NCBI GenBank assembly: GCA_040902845.1
Contig: JBBDWM010000042.1
Span: 1-64,000, forward strand
Direction: 5' to 3'
Source of the DNA: JALYNX01 sp040902845
Lineage (GTDB): Bacteria; Actinomycetota; Acidimicrobiia; Spongiisociales; ZC4RG35
DNA length: 64,000 nucleotides
The position numbers and the translations under genes are program-made. The first letter of the stretch is position 1, and each line of letters starts with the position of its first letter. Under the pieces are notes generated by a model. It made no database searches. It had not been told where the DNA came from and saw only the letters and a program-made list of their open reading frames with translations. Below are positions 53,655 through 62,135 of the stretch, piece by piece.

Positions 53655-54974
53655 ATGACACTGCATCAAGAGTCCCTGGCGAATTGGAGCACCCGTCTCA
53701 ACCGGGTAGCCAACGAGGTGAAAGCCGAGTTTCCCGGCGAGCGACCCGATCGTCAACCCGTCTCCACCGTGTACGGCGGAGGCCATCTATTCGCCTCGAC
53801 CACCGCGGGCCGTCTTGGTGAGCTGGCTCAAGCCGCCCTGAACCGCTGGCTGCCCGGTCCCGATGACTTGGTAGGGATCCTCGGAATCGACCCCCGGTTC
53901 AGCGAGAAAGTCCACACCCAGGTTCGAGAAAAGCTCGCCTCCGAGGCAGTCGAAGACTTCAGACTCGACTTCGAGGACGGATACGGGCATCGCCCCGACG
54001 ACGAAGAGGACGGTCACGCTCGTTCCTCCGCCCAGGAGGTGGCGACCGGGATGGCCAACGGCTCGCTGTCGCCATTCATCGGGATTCGGATCAAGTCCCT
54101 ATCCGGTGAGCTCCAACGAAGGGCGCTCCGCACCCTCGACATCTTCGTGACCACTCTGGCCGAGAGCTCAGGCAGCCTTCCCCAAGGCTTCGCAGTCACC
54201 CTGCCCAAGATCCAGCATTCCGAACAGGTGACCGTCATGGCCGAGGCCCTGGCCGAATTGGAGCAGGAGCTCGGGCTCGACCCGATCCCGATGGAGTTGA
54301 TGGTGGAAACACCACAGACCGTGATCGACCGGAACGGGACGGGTGGCGTTCGCAAGCTGGTCGACGCCGGAAGGGGCCGAGTGCGAGGGGCCCATTTCGG
54401 CACTTACGACTACACCGCCTCGATGAGCATCACCGCCGCCTATCAAACCATGACCCACCCCGCCTGCGACTTCGCCCGTCATGTCCTCCAGGTGAGCCTG
54501 GCCGGGTCCGGGGTGTGGCTGTCGGACGGGGCGACCAACGTGATGCCGGTGCCGATCCATCGTGGCGACAACCTGACCGATATCGAGACGCAGGAGAACG
54601 CACAGCGAGTCCACGATGCGATGAAGCTCCACTACGACCACATCCGCCACTCACTGAGCCATGCCTACTACCAGGGCTGGGACCTGCACCCGGCGCAACT
54701 TCCGACTCGTTATGCCGCGGTGTACTCGTTCTTTCTGGAGGGTCTCGACCAGGCCGGGGAACGGCTGTCCAACTTCGTCGACTCGGCAGCGAAGGCCACG
54801 CTTGTCGGAGAGGTCTTCGATGACGCCGCCACCGGGCAGGGCCTCTTGAACTTCTTCCTGCGGGCCATCAATTGCGGGGCGATCGCCGCGGATGAGGCGA
54901 TCGCCAGGTCCGGTCTGACACTGGAGGAGCTCAGAACTCGGTCGTTTGTCAGGATCCTGGAAGGAAGAAGCTGA
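53655..54974 (+). CDS. aldolase/malate-synthase-like protein in a purine catabolism locus
   Basis: The 439-residue protein looks like a TIM-barrel of the HpcH/HpaI-CitE/malate synthase type: D-F-R-L-D-F-E-D-G-Y-G (metal-binding Asp/Glu), F-A-V-T-L-P-K-I-Q, M-E-L-M-V-E-T-P-Q-T, and R-G-A-H-F-G-T-Y-D-Y-T. It appears related to the family annotated DUF6986, found beside actinobacterial purine genes; that recall is uncertain. It could use glyoxylate or a ureidoglycolate-derived product, the missing end of this pathway. Divergent from the deaminase by 39 bp. Function not established. Confidence 0.65.
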   Translation: MTLHQESLANWSTRLNRVANEVKAEFPGERPDRQPVSTVYGGGHLFASTTAGRLGELAQAALNRWLPGPDDLVGILGIDPRFSEKVHTQVREKLASEAVEDFRLDFEDGYGHRPDDEEDGHARSSAQEVATGMANGSLSPFIGIRIKSLSGELQRRALRTLDIFVTTLAESSGSLPQGFAVTLPKIQHSEQVTVMAEALAELEQELGLDPIPMELMVETPQTVIDRNGTGGVRKLVDAGRGRVRGAHFGTYDYTASMSITAAYQTMTHPACDFARHVLQVSLAGSGVWLSDGATNVMPVPIHRGDNLTDIETQENAQRVHDAMKLHYDHIRHSLSHAYYQGWDLHPAQLPTRYAAVYSFFLEGLDQAGERLSNFVDSAAKATLVGEVFDDAATGQGLLNFFLRAINCGAIAADEAIARSGLTLEELRTRSFVRILEGRS

Positions 54975-54977
54975 GCC

Positions 54978-56225
54978 TCACTGTTTTCGAATACGACGCA
55001 CCTGAATCCGGGTGATACGTCGCCCACGAACACTCACCACCCGAAGCACGTGGTGCCCGTACACCACCTCGTCGCCCACCTTGGGCAGTCTTCCCAGCAG
55101 GCTCAGCACCAACCCTGCCGCCGTGTTCCAGTCGGTGTCGTCGAGGTCCTCGTCAAGGATCTCGGAGAGGTCCTCCACGGGCAGGGAGGCATCGATCAGC
55201 CACTCGTCTTCGGCCACATGCACGACATCGGCCTCGTCGCGGCCCTCACTGATCGAGCCCAAGACCTCCTCGGCGATGTCCTCGATGGTCACCAGCCCGG
55301 CGGTGCTCCCGTACTCGTCGACCACCACAGCGAGATGGGTACCGGCTTCTTGCATCTCGGTCAGCAAACCGAGGACCCGCTTGGACTCCGGGACGACCAG
55401 CACATCCTCGCTCAGTCGTGAAACCGGCAGGTCAGCCCGGCGGCCCTCCGGCACCTGGATCAGGTTGTGCAGTTTCACGACGCCGGTGATGTTGTCGACG
55501 CTGCCTTCGAAAATGGGCACCCGACGATGGCCGGCGGCCAGGGCAGCCTGGAGAGCGAAGGCAACTGACGAGTTTCCGTCTACTGCCACGATGTCGGGAC
55601 GGGGAACCATGATGTCGTCCACCTGGCGATCGCCGATCCGAAACGCCCGCTCGATCAACTCCAGGTCGTCGGAGGTGATCTCGCCCTCGGTGGCTGCTCT
55701 GGAGGCAAGCATCCTCAACTCGTTCTCGGTGATGGTCGGGGAGGTGACCACGCCCTTGCCGGGCATCTGGATGTCGGCGATCCACACCAGGATCTTTACC
55801 AGGGGGCGAAGCACCGTCACCACCACCGCCAATGGATAGGCGAGGGTTATGGCCACCCGATCTGGGTGACGAACCGCGTAAGTCTTGGGGATGGCTTCGG
55901 CGTAGATGTAGAGGAGAAAGGTGAGCACGGCCGAGGCGATAGTGACTCCGACTGCGTCCCACCATTGGCTGGCCAGGATCCCTGCGACCGTGGCCGCCCC
56001 GATCTGGGAGAGAAGCGCCGCCAACAGAATGGCGTTGAGCACCTCCGAGAGATGGTCCGTGAGTTCGGCGAGTTTCTTGGCCGACCGACTTCCTTCCTCA
56101 GCCAGGGTGTGGACCCGTACCGCCGGTATCCGAAGAAAGGCGGTCTCCACTGCGGATATGAACACCGAGAAGCCGAACAGGCCGATCAAAAGAAGGATCA
56201 GAGGCAGATCTCGGGAGAGCTCCAT
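54978..56225 (-). CDS. CNNM/CorC-HlyC family membrane protein
   Basis: The 415-residue protein has an N-terminal DUF21 membrane domain (about four helices, residues 8-150) with F-I-S-A-V-E-T-A-F-L-R, a CBS pair (about 200-325: D-I-M-V-P-R-P-D-I and V-V-D-E-Y-G-S-T-A-G-L-V-T) and a C-terminal CorC_HlyC domain (about 335-412). Relatives handle Mg/Co or other divalent ions. It lies 6 nt after the uricase gene, so it is probably the last gene of the ureide operon, an unexpected companion. Confidence 0.9.
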   Translation of the reverse strand: MELSRDLPLILLLIGLFGFSVFISAVETAFLRIPAVRVHTLAEEGSRSAKKLAELTDHLSEVLNAILLAALLSQIGAATVAGILASQWWDAVGVTIASAVLTFLLYIYAEAIPKTYAVRHPDRVAITLAYPLAVVVTVLRPLVKILVWIADIQMPGKGVVTSPTITENELRMLASRAATEGEITSDDLELIERAFRIGDRQVDDIMVPRPDIVAVDGNSSVAFALQAALAAGHRRVPIFEGSVDNITGVVKLHNLIQVPEGRRADLPVSRLSEDVLVVPESKRVLGLLTEMQEAGTHLAVVVDEYGSTAGLVTIEDIAEEVLGSISEGRDEADVVHVAEDEWLIDASLPVEDLSEILDEDLDDTDWNTAAGLVLSLLGRLPKVGDEVVYGHHVLRVVSVRGRRITRIQVRRIRKQ

Positions 56226-56231
56226 CGACCT

Positions 56232-57050
56232 CTACCGCTCGACGGTGATCCTGATGTCACCGTAGGGCTCCGACACCGGGTGGAATACGAGGCCCTGGTC
56301 GATCATCCCGAATCGGGTGAGGTCGAAGCTCAGGTGATGCTGGTTGGGGAGGCGCAGCGTGATCTCAGTGATCTCGGGGACAGCCCCCAACACCGCCGCG
56401 GCCATCATCCAGCCCTGGTGTTGCAGCGAAGCAGACCCTTCATCGAAAAAGCTCGCCACCAACGCGGCACGGGCAGCTTCCCAGGCTGCGGCGGTGTCTG
56501 CGGGGACGGTGTCGTAGCTCCATTCAGCTGTTACCGAGGTGGCCAGCAAGCGATCGTCCGCTTCGCGCAGGATGGTGAACTCGTCATGAGGGAAGCCGCT
56601 GAACGCCGACCCGGTTGTCTTGAGGACGATCAGACCTTCGATCCCGGCCCAAACCCCGGTCTCGCCGGTGCCGAGGGCCACTCGCGCCGTCCTCCGCTCC
56701 GAGCCACCCCCGACGAACCCCGTGCCCGTCAGCCTCTCCCAACGTCGTTCGACTGCCGAGACCCGAGCCCGGTCCACATCGGGCCGATCCATGAACCGTT
56801 CGCCGAGAACCATGACAAAGGCCTCCAGATCCCTGGTGAGGTGCTCCTGCGCCAGCCCATATACGGTGTTGCGCATGGTGTCGGTGGGCAGCACCGTGCT
56901 GTTGTCCCCGACGGTGTGGGTGGCTTCTGCGTCGTTTCCCAGCTGGATCTGAACTGTGAGGTCGGTGAAATCGTCCTGCTTGGGCCCGCGGCGGATCTTC
57001 GAGACGCGGACCTCGGACTTGCCCCACCAGTTCTCACCCAATCGAGGCAC
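56232..57050 (-). CDS. uox: urate oxidase (uricase)
   Basis: The 272-residue cofactor-free enzyme converts urate to 5-hydroxyisourate. It has W-W-G-K-S-E-V-R (Lys11), D-N-S-T-V-L-P-T-D-T-M-R-N-T-V-Y (Thr56, catalytic pair with Lys11) and P-N-Q-H-H near the C-terminus. Size is slightly below the usual 290-300. It starts 2 nt after uraH, inside the ureide operon, and takes urate produced by the xanthine operon 6 kb away. Confidence 0.94.
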   Translation of the reverse strand: MPRLGENWWGKSEVRVSKIRRGPKQDDFTDLTVQIQLGNDAEATHTVGDNSTVLPTDTMRNTVYGLAQEHLTRDLEAFVMVLGERFMDRPDVDRARVSAVERRWERLTGTGFVGGGSERRTARVALGTGETGVWAGIEGLIVLKTTGSAFSGFPHDEFTILREADDRLLATSVTAEWSYDTVPADTAAAWEAARAALVASFFDEGSASLQHQGWMMAAAVLGAVPEITEITLRLPNQHHLSFDLTRFGMIDQGLVFHPVSEPYGDIRITVER

Positions 57051-57052
57051 AG

Positions 57053-57370
57053 CTAGTTACCCCGGTAGGTCGTGTACCCGTAGGGGCTGAGGAGAAGCGG
57101 TATGTGGTAGTGATCCTGCTCTTCGTCCAATGAGACCACGATGTGGACCTGGGGATAGAAGACATTACCCGCGTCGGACGTGGCGAACACGAGTCGGTAG
57201 ACACCCGAGATCACCGCAGCCGCCAGCATCGTGATCCGACCGTTGACATCGGTGACACCCTCGGACATGTGCTGCCATCCGCCATCGACGGATCGCTCCA
57301 CGGTCACGCTGATCCCTTCTGCAGGCTCGCCGGTGGCGGTGTCGAGGACATGGGTACTGACGGATGTCAC
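57053..57370 (-). CDS. uraH: 5-hydroxyisourate hydrolase
   Basis: The 105-residue transthyretin-related protein has S-T-H-V-L-D-T-A-T-G (His7), N-G-R-I (Arg) and Y-H-I-P-L-L-L-S-P-Y-G-Y-T-T-Y-R-G, with the terminal tetrapeptide Y-R-G-N instead of the usual Y-R-G-S. It hydrolyses HIU to OHCU. It overlaps the allantoicase-OHCU decarboxylase gene by 4 nt and is followed by uricase. Confidence 0.95.
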   Translation of the reverse strand: MTSVSTHVLDTATGEPAEGISVTVERSVDGGWQHMSEGVTDVNGRITMLAAAVISGVYRLVFATSDAGNVFYPQVHIVVSLDEEQDHYHIPLLLSPYGYTTYRGN

Positions 57371-58797
57371 CTCTGGTCTCCTTCACAAAGCATTCTTCGA
57401 AGTCTGGTGTCGGTGATCAGCCTTTGCTCGCTGGAGGCGACCTCGAGTTCCTGTTCTCTGGTGTTGCCGAGCCGTGACTTTGCAATGGCCAACATCTCCT
57501 CTGCCGTCTTACCCGAGGCGTAGACGATATAGGTGAACCCGAAACGGTCCTCGTAGTGCCGGTTGGCCTCGGTGATGGCGTCGAGAGTGCCAGTCGCTGC
57601 GTTCTGCACCCCGGCCTGTTCCCGGTTGGCTGTCGCTTCGCCGGTTTCCCCGATCCGGGGATGACCGGAAAAGGCCACGAGCCAGTCGCCCTCGTCCATG
57701 ACGTCGAATGCCGACCCGGCGCCGCCGAGAACCTCGTCCAGACCGGCAAAGGGGCGCTTCGCAATCATCGATTCGACCCAGGAGCCCGAGACGCACGCGC
57801 TTTTGAAGAACCGTCTGGCTGCGGACTCGGTCAATGAGTTCAGGTACTCGATTCTCTTGTCGAGCAAGGCCTCACGATCCGGGCGACCCAAGGCCTTCAC
57901 CCGCGCCAACCCTCCGTCGGGATGAATGTCCACTCGCAGAAAGCCGGCATGGGTCGGAGCCGGAAGGTCGAGACGGGCCACATCGTGGGGAGCGATGGCG
58001 ACACGGTCGACAACCATTGCCCAGGCAGCTCCGTCCTCGGAGACGGAGAGGGAAACCCATCCCGGGGCGTTGCCTTTGAAATGGCGGGTGTCGATCACGA
58101 CGACCTCGACCGTCCCGGGCGTCCCCAGCCGCAAATCGACCCAGTCATTGCCAGGGCCCCTTCTTCGTTTGGTCTCCCAACCGTCCCACATCCCCGCCGG
58201 CTCAGTGGGCCGGAGCAGGTTCGATGGTTGCGAATAGTGGACATCGGAGGCGTTGACCGCTTCCCCGCCAACCAACATCGAGAGCAGGTCGACCGGATCC
58301 ACACCGGGGCATACCTGAGACTGGGACGGGATCGGAGCTCCGTCGACTCGAAGCCGGGCCACCCCCCCGTCGGGGAAGATGTTGAGCCGGAGACGGGTGA
58401 AACGATGGGGATTGTCGACTGCGAAGGAAGCCTGGGAGTCTCCCAACAGCGGCGTCTGCGGCAGGACCTCCTCCCAATCGGCGGCAGCGAGCTGGGCGTC
58501 GTCATCCTCCCCGCAGCCCTCGAGGGAAAACGACTCGGCGTAGTTGCCGGTGAAGAACGAGGTGTCCACGGTGACGTTTTCGATTCGTCCCGGCACCCCC
58601 AGTGCGACGACGCACCAGTCGTGACCCGGCTCTCGTCTCCGACGGGTCTCCCAACCGTCCATCCACTTCCCGCGATCGGTGTACTCCGTGTTCGAGACAG
58701 GGTCGCCAGGGGAGATGAGATTCGAGGCCGGCGCAAAAAACTCGTCGTTGAAGGCGACGATCCTTCCCCCGACCGCGCTCGATATCAGGTCGACCAT
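57367..58797 (-). CDS. alc-uraD: allantoicase-OHCU decarboxylase fusion
   Basis: A 476-residue chain joins two ureide enzymes. Residues about 1-310 are allantoicase: two repeats with F-x-P-x-S-N-L, M-D-G-W-E-T-R-R-R-R-E-P-G-H-D-W and, again, W-D-G-W-E-T-K-R-R-R-G-P-G-N-D-W. Residues 312-476 are OHCU decarboxylase: S-G-H-P-R-I-G (catalytic His379), E-Q-A-G-V-Q-N, F-T-Y-I-V-Y-A-S-G-K-T. The order does not follow the pathway, since allantoinase works between them. ATG at 58797; the frame upstream to 59295 is allB read in another frame. Overlaps allB by 13 nt. Confidence 0.9.
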   Translation of the reverse strand: MVDLISSAVGGRIVAFNDEFFAPASNLISPGDPVSNTEYTDRGKWMDGWETRRRREPGHDWCVVALGVPGRIENVTVDTSFFTGNYAESFSLEGCGEDDDAQLAAADWEEVLPQTPLLGDSQASFAVDNPHRFTRLRLNIFPDGGVARLRVDGAPIPSQSQVCPGVDPVDLLSMLVGGEAVNASDVHYSQPSNLLRPTEPAGMWDGWETKRRRGPGNDWVDLRLGTPGTVEVVVIDTRHFKGNAPGWVSLSVSEDGAAWAMVVDRVAIAPHDVARLDLPAPTHAGFLRVDIHPDGGLARVKALGRPDREALLDKRIEYLNSLTESAARRFFKSACVSGSWVESMIAKRPFAGLDEVLGGAGSAFDVMDEGDWLVAFSGHPRIGETGEATANREQAGVQNAATGTLDAITEANRHYEDRFGFTYIVYASGKTAEEMLAIAKSRLGNTREQELEVASSEQRLITDTRLRRMLCEGDQR

Positions 58798-60095
58798 CCG
58801 CGCTCCAGCATCCTGCCTCCAAACCCGACGACTCCGGCCTCTTTGGTAAAGAGAGTTTGCCCGCCCAGTGTCACCTTCTCCACTTTCCCCCGGAGTCGCA
58901 TCCCCTCGTAGGGGGTGAGCGAGTGACGATGCTCGAGGCCCGAGCCGATCACTTCGGTTAAACCGTCGGGATCCCACACCACGAAATCTGCGTCTTTTCC
59001 CACCTCGATGGCCCCTTTCCGGTCGAGTCCGGCAAGACGAGCCGGGGCCGTGGAAAGCCATTCGACGAGACGATCGAGCCCGAAGCCACGCCGGCTCGCC
59101 TCGGACCAGGTTGCCTGAAGTCGGATCTGCAACGAGCTGATGCCGCCCCACGCCGCCCCGAAATCCCCGCTCTCGACTGCCTTGAGCTCCGGTGGCGACG
59201 GCGAATGATCGGAGACGATCATCGCGAGCGTGCCGTCGGCGAGCGCTTCCCAGAGAGCCTCGCGATGCTCCCGGGCCCTGATCGGAGGGGCACACTTGAA
59301 CTCGGTCGCCCCCAGCCCGATCTGCTCGGCGGTGAAGGTGAGATAGTGGGGACAGGTCTCGGCGCTGACTCCCGAACCCGCCTCACGGAGGACGTCTGTC
59401 GCATCGCCCGAGGAGACATGAAGGACATGAATGCGCCCACCGGTTCTCGCAGCGAGCGCCACCGCCTCACCAACTGCCTCCCCCTCACATTCCGGAGGCC
59501 GCGACTCCAGGTAAGCGGCGTAAATGCGGGGATCGCCGCTGATCGGATGAAGACGTGAGGGATCCTCGGCGTGTAACAACAATGGGACACCGAGACCGGC
59601 CAGTTCGGGGAGGACAGCCTCCAGTTCCATGACGGTCATCGGCGGGAACTCCGGCACCCCGGAGTCGACGAGAAACGCCTTGAAACCACATACCCCCGCC
59701 TCGACCAGGCTCTCCAACCACGGCTCCGAGCCAGGAATCAAACCACCCCAAAAGGCGACGTCCACCGCGAGCACCCCCGCCGCGGCGGCCCGTTTGGCAG
59801 CCAGCGCCTCAGGGCTCACAGTCGGCGGGATGGAATTGAGCGGCATGTCCACGATCGTCGCGGTGCCCCCTGCGGCAGCCGCCCTGGTCGCCGTTCGAAA
59901 GCCTTCCCACCGGGACCGACCCGGGTCGTTCACATGAACATGAGAGTCGACCAGCCCGGGCATTACCACCAGATCGCCAAAGTCCTCGTCGGCCGTTCCC
60001 TCCCCGATATCGACGATGACCCCGGCCTCGTGACGGACGGTCGCCGCTCGAAGGCCGTCAGGCAAAACCACACGCCGAGAGCGAAAGGAAGGCAC
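58785..60095 (-). CDS. allB: allantoinase
   Basis: The 436-residue cyclic amidohydrolase opens the allantoin ring to allantoate. It has M-P-G-L-V-D-S-H-V-H-V-N-D-P-G (His52, His54), G-F-K-A-F (Lys139, bridging the metals), L-L-L-H-A-E-D, I-H-V-L-H-V-S-S and V-S-D-H-S-P-S. The length is usual. It is the first gene of the minus-strand ureide operon. The opposite-strand HdeD-like gene starts 94 bp away. Confidence 0.93.
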   Translation of the reverse strand: MPSFRSRRVVLPDGLRAATVRHEAGVIVDIGEGTADEDFGDLVVMPGLVDSHVHVNDPGRSRWEGFRTATRAAAAGGTATIVDMPLNSIPPTVSPEALAAKRAAAAGVLAVDVAFWGGLIPGSEPWLESLVEAGVCGFKAFLVDSGVPEFPPMTVMELEAVLPELAGLGVPLLLHAEDPSRLHPISGDPRIYAAYLESRPPECEGEAVGEAVALAARTGGRIHVLHVSSGDATDVLREAGSGVSAETCPHYLTFTAEQIGLGATEFKCAPPIRAREHREALWEALADGTLAMIVSDHSPSPPELKAVESGDFGAAWGGISSLQIRLQATWSEASRRGFGLDRLVEWLSTAPARLAGLDRKGAIEVGKDADFVVWDPDGLTEVIGSGLEHRHSLTPYEGMRLRGKVEKVTLGGQTLFTKEAGVVGFGGRMLERGWST

Positions 60096-60189
60096 CGCCC
60101 GAACCTAATCGGATCGAACCGGTGCCACTCGCATCGCCCTGATTGGCGGGTCCTCCCAACAACTGGTTCGGTTCGACAAGGAGTGCGAG

Positions 60190-60704
60190 ATGACAACTGC
60201 GACAAGGCCCGACCGGGCCCTGAACTACGCCTTCATCCTGGGTGGGGTGACCGGAGTCATCTTCGGGATCATCCTGTTGATCCGTCAGGAAGAGGCTCTC
60301 TCCCTGCTCGCCATCGTCCTCGGGCTCTGAGATGGTTGATCCAGGGAGCGTTCATGGTGTTCGCTGTCTTCGTCGACAACACCGATGCCGGATGGAAGCT
60401 CGCTATCGGGGCGCTCGGGATGATCGCTGGGATCCTGGTGCTCGCCAACCCGGCTGAGACTGTGAATCTCTTCCAGGGGCTGTTCGGTGGGTACCTCGGG
60501 GTGCTTGGAATCCTGATCGGCGTGGTCGCATTCATTGGCGCCTTTCGCGGCGGTGGGGTCGGGGGTGAGGTGTTCGAGGCCATCATCGGACTCCTGATTC
60601 TCTTCAACGCCGAGTTCACCACGACCCTCTTGATCACCCTGTTTGCCGCCCTCCTCCTGGTCAACGGGGTGGTCGGCATCTACATGGGTCTCAAAGCCGA
60701 ATAG
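60190..60704 (+). pseudogene. HdeD-like (DUF308) membrane protein, frameshifted
   Basis: A first segment of 46 codons from the ATG at 60190 (AAGGAG 6 nt upstream) ends at TGA 60328-60330 with L-A-I-V-L-G-L. The -1 frame continues without a break as L-R-W-L-I-Q-G-A-F and on through repeated membrane helices to the stop at 60704. Together they make one six-helix HdeD-type protein. No slippery heptamer is obvious at the junction, so a base deletion or an assembly error is more likely than programmed frameshifting. Confidence 0.7.
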
Positions 60705-60794
60705 GCACCCGTTTCCTGGTGATGCCCGGGCCTCGGTAGACCCTGATCCAAATCCTTCACTGTCAGTACACTTTGACCGCGGAGAAGGGTGGCT

Positions 60795-62135
60795 ATGCGG
60801 CGCAGCGGTCGGGTATTTCCAACGTCGACCTTGGTCTTGATGACCTTGTTGGCCGCGTGCACCACCACCGGCACCGGTGACGACAACACGGGAGCCACCT
60901 CTTTACTCACTGTCACCACCTCCAGCGGAGGCCAGCCGGGGGTGACGACCTCCGCGGACTGCGAACCGGCCACCGATGGCGTCGCCTGGCGAGATGACGC
61001 CACAATTGACCTGGAGCAGATCTCCACAGAGGACGGTGTCGAGATCTACGCCGCCGAGTATCCGCTCCCCGGGCCAACTGAAGGGCTCTGGACACAATGG
61101 GGACAGGGGATCGCCCTCGGCGACGGACGACATCTCTCTGCGGTTGGCGACCATCTCGGTGTCGACGCCAACTCGTACCTCTTCGTCTACGACTCGGACC
61201 AGCGAACCCTGACCCGTTTCGGCGACGTCCTCTCGGTTGTGCCCCACGAGGGCGGGGCCTTCGGCTACGGGAAGATCCACGCCCAGATGGTCATGGATAG
61301 CTGCGGTTCGATTTGGGCCGCCACCTATTGGGGCACCAGGGACAACCTGACCTACCAGAACGGATATGAAGGTGATCGCTTGCTCGAGATCGAGCCCGGC
61401 ACGCAGACCATTAGCGACCGCGGGCCGGTATCCGGGGAGAGGGGCATGCCCACAATGACGATCGCCCTCGACGGCCGCACTCTGGTGGCCGCGGCAGTCG
61501 ACGCCGAATCCGACACCGGGCTGCTGACCGTGTACGACACCGCAACGAGGGAAGTCGTGAATCAAGTCGACGATCCTCGCCAATACGGCTTTCGAGCCCT
61601 TGGGATCGACCCGGTGAGCGGGAACATCTTCTACTCCATCGAGAACGAAGCTCTGGCGGCGCTCGACCCCATCTCCGGCCAGTTCGAGGACCTCGATGTG
61701 ACCCTCCCCGGCTGGTGGCTGCGATCGGTCACCCGTCCGGCTCCCGGCGGGACCGTCTACGGCGCCTCCGACGACGAGCCCGGACTATTCGCCATCTCGC
61801 CGGACGGTGAGCTGCGTGGGCTCGGGAATCCGGGCGGGAGCACCACCTCGATCGCCATGACCCCCGACGGTTCGCGGATCTTCTGGATGCCGGAGGCGCA
61901 CGGCGGTGCCTGGGAGGTTGGCGCGGTGGTGAACTCCATGGACACCGCGAGCGGTGACATAACCGAGGTGACCTCACTCCTCGATCCGTTCGAGGAGGAA
62001 CTGGGGCTGTTGCCGGGGGGCACCTACTCCATCGTCTACGACGACGGACGGCTCATCCTCGGGGTGAATGCATCCCCACTGGCTGACGACTCGGGGTTCG
62101 GCACCGTGGTGCTGGTGGTCATCGAGGGCGTATGA
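60795..62135 (+). CDS. hypothetical lipoprotein (beta-propeller-like)
   Basis: The 446-residue product has a signal peptide ending M-T-L-L-A-A-C (lipobox, Cys about 22), a Thr/Ser/Gly-rich linker, then an extracytoplasmic domain of repeated beta-rich units (S-Y-L-F-V-Y-D-S, L-L-T-V-Y-D-T-A, L-F-A-I-S-P-D-G, I-A-M-T-P-D-G-S). Ligand unknown. ATG at 60795 has GAAGG upstream; the GTG at 60789 is an alternative. Overlaps the next gene by 4 nt. Confidence 0.7.
   Translation: MRRSGRVFPTSTLVLMTLLAACTTTGTGDDNTGATSLLTVTTSSGGQPGVTTSADCEPATDGVAWRDDATIDLEQISTEDGVEIYAAEYPLPGPTEGLWTQWGQGIALGDGRHLSAVGDHLGVDANSYLFVYDSDQRTLTRFGDVLSVVPHEGGAFGYGKIHAQMVMDSCGSIWAATYWGTRDNLTYQNGYEGDRLLEIEPGTQTISDRGPVSGERGMPTMTIALDGRTLVAAAVDAESDTGLLTVYDTATREVVNQVDDPRQYGFRALGIDPVSGNIFYSIENEALAALDPISGQFEDLDVTLPGWWLRSVTRPAPGGTVYGASDDEPGLFAISPDGELRGLGNPGGSTTSIAMTPDGSRIFWMPEAHGGAWEVGAVVNSMDTASGDITEVTSLLDPFEEELGLLPGGTYSIVYDDGRLILGVNASPLADDSGFGTVVLVVIEGV

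Noticed and set aside
60320..60340. Programmed -1 frameshift site in the HdeD-like gene
   Set aside because: No X-XXY-YYZ heptamer and no following pseudoknot could be seen; a deletion or assembly error is simpler.
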